Assembly (NCBI GenBank): GCA_050486105.1
Contig: JBJHCR010000310.1
Coordinates: 1-7,439, forward strand
DNA length: 7,439 nucleotides
Direction of reading: 5' to 3'
Origin: JAEXNA01 sp050486105
GTDB taxonomy: Bacteria; Vulcanimicrobiota; Xenobia; Xenobiales; JADMJV01
In this document: positions 6,334 to 7,439 of the stretch, piece after piece
How the letters are laid out: each line of letters begins with the position of its first letter
Position numbering within the stretch: the first letter of the stretch is position 1
Translations under genes and position numbers: made by a program
Notes under the pieces: model-generated
The model's database searches: none
The model's input: the letters and a program-made list of their open reading frames with translations, nothing else
Told to the model about the DNA's origin: nothing

Positions 6334-7281
6334 TCACTCAGAGAGGGCGATGTCGATGGATTCGTTCTGACCATTGCGCTCAACTTCAAATCTCAAACTG
6401 GAAGTGTTTCTCAGGACTCGATAGATCGAAGTGAGGGCTTCGGGACCGTTCAACTCTTGTCCATTGAGGGTTCGGACAATGTCTCCGTGCTTCAGACCCA
6501 GTCGAGCCAAAGGATGGTTGGTATCCGGAAGAGCGACCTGCATGCCGATTATCTCACCCTCTCGGAGCACCGGGTTCATTCTGAAGCCTTGACCGGCGAA
6601 TTTCTCAGGATTATCAAGGATGTTCCTCAGTTCTCGCTGAGTCAGAATTCCGGCGGCTTCCTCTTCAGCTTCAGCTTCCCCCGGTTCCTCTTCTTCCTCA
6701 GGAGCTGGCACCACAGGCTCATCGGTTCTCTGAGCTGTACTGTTAGGTGGTGGAGTGCTGAGATCGGTGGCCACATCCATCTCTAAGACTTGGTAATGCC
6801 CGTTAGCCTCCAGGGTTACAGAGTAGGGTTCCACAGAGATTAATCGATATCCAGCGATCTCGTCGCCGGCGCTGACCACAACCGTATCCTTGTCTAGCTC
6901 AATCATAGCCAGACCTGCCCCCCCAAAGCCTGCCATGGTTCCCTTGAGACGAAGGTTCTTGGGGTTCCCGTCATTCTCGGGCTTCTTTGCCTTGGTCCCT
7001 CCCCGATCGGGACGCCCCGATCCACCGTTTGCTTCTTCCGTCCCGGCCGCGATCTCAGCTCCTTCAGGCTGAGTGGTGGCCAACAGGGCTATTAGCCCTG
7101 GAGCCGGCGCCTGAGCTGGTGATTCTTCTTGGATCGCGAACACTGCCGTTGCCGGTAGTGGCCTAGGAGGAACTCTCAACTGATTCTCGAGGAGCGCACT
7201 GGAGGTTTCTGCAGCGAAAAAGGCTAGACCAACAACCAAAAGCCAGCTGAGGCCTTGAGAGACGGAGTCAGGGATGGTCAC
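6334..7281 (-). CDS. gspC: Type II secretion system inner-membrane protein GspC (PDZ type)
   Basis: This 315-residue protein has the GspC/PulC layout. A short cytoplasmic N-terminus is followed by one membrane segment (about 11-31). A Pro/Ala-rich and Gly/Lys-rich periplasmic linker comes next. The homology-region domain is at about 109-168, with LRLKGTMAG...GLAMIE and SAGDEIAGYRLISVEPYSVTL. An unusually acidic linker (187-209, including five consecutive Glu) leads to a C-terminal PDZ domain (about 212-312) with LARLGLKHGDIVRTLNGQEL. In type II secretion, GspC links the inner-membrane platform to the GspD secretin, its HR domain contacting the secretin. The start is GTG, supported by AGGAG at 7291-7295, 9 bases upstream. 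The GTG overlaps the upstream gene's TGA by 4 bases (GTGA), suggesting translational coupling. No gspD follows. The next gene is the SpoVG-like one. Confidence 0.92.
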   Translation of the reverse strand: MTIPDSVSQGLSWLLVVGLAFFAAETSSALLENQLRVPPRPLPATAVFAIQEESPAQAPAPGLIALLATTQPEGAEIAAGTEEANGGSGRPDRGGTKAKKPENDGNPKNLRLKGTMAGFGGAGLAMIELDKDTVVVSAGDEIAGYRLISVEPYSVTLEANGHYQVLEMDVATDLSTPPPNSTAQRTDEPVVPAPEEEEEPGEAEAEEEAAGILTQRELRNILDNPEKFAGQGFRMNPVLREGEIIGMQVALPDTNHPLARLGLKHGDIVRTLNGQELNGPEALTSIYRVLRNTSSLRFEVERNGQNESIDIALSE

Positions 7282-7439
7282 GATTTGGGGCTCCTGACGG
7301 CCATAGCAGCCTCAAGAGACGACTGCCCCTTAAGGTCGATAGCGTATTTCTCTACGATCCCGGGCCAAGAATTGAGTTCCTTAAAGTCCGCAAGAATTCG
7401 ACTCAGTTCCAATTCGCTCATGCGAGCGAGAGATAGGGC
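7278..7439 (-). CDS. 3' end of an unidentified gene upstream of gspC (partial)
   Basis: The minus-strand frame is open from the right edge to a TGA at 7278-7280 and gives 53 residues. It includes MSELELSRILADFKELNSWP, then GIVEKYAIDLKGQSSLEAAM, and ends AVRSPKS. An internal ATG at 7419-7421 has no ribosome binding site, so the sequence more likely continues beyond the window than starts there. The 4-base GTGA overlap with gspC argues that this frame is real and co-expressed with it. The fragment is soluble and mixed-charge with helical character. I cannot assign a family. Confidence 0.7.
   Translation of the reverse strand, partial: ALSLARMSELELSRILADFKELNSWPGIVEKYAIDLKGQSSLEAAMAVRSPKS

Overview
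The window looks like draft or metagenomic assembly from a Gram-negative bacterium with moderate GC. It carries two 10-base N gaps (1672-1681 and 2426-2435). A type II secretion GspC protein implies an outer membrane. GspC together with a SpoVG-family protein fits deltaproteobacterial or Bdellovibrio-like lineages, but that placement is a weak inference from memory of the families.

Layout. One plus-strand gene (59-613) encodes a small secreted protein of unknown function and ends at a strong intrinsic terminator (632-664). Everything else supported is on the minus strand. In transcription order, from the right edge, these genes are: the 3' end of an unidentified gene (7278-7439); gspC, overlapping it by 4 bases; a SpoVG-family RNA-binding-type protein; a soluble protein of unknown function (379 aa); malQ (4-alpha-glucanotransferase, GH77), intact with all catalytic residues; a BAAT/acyl-CoA thioesterase-family alpha/beta hydrolase whose start overlaps the malQ stop (TAATG); and, past a gap, a membrane-embedded M50 site-2-type metalloprotease that converges on the plus-strand gene.

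How the genes relate. The malQ-hydrolase pair is translationally coupled and probably co-expressed. The unidentified gene and gspC form a second coupled pair. The remaining spacings (70 to 211 bases) leave room for separate promoters or RNA processing. A strong hairpin lies between the SpoVG-like gene and the next gene. I see no single pathway joining all the genes.

The most notable anomaly is at the second gap. The hydrolase reads cleanly on both sides, but the 140 or so bases just left of the gap do not read as hydrolase in any minus frame. They read well as coding sequence on the plus strand. The expected catalytic-elbow segment is absent. This looks like a chimeric contig end or, less likely, a real insertion. 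I found no convincing undescribed biological system: no CRISPR array, transposon, tRNA, rRNA or defence module.
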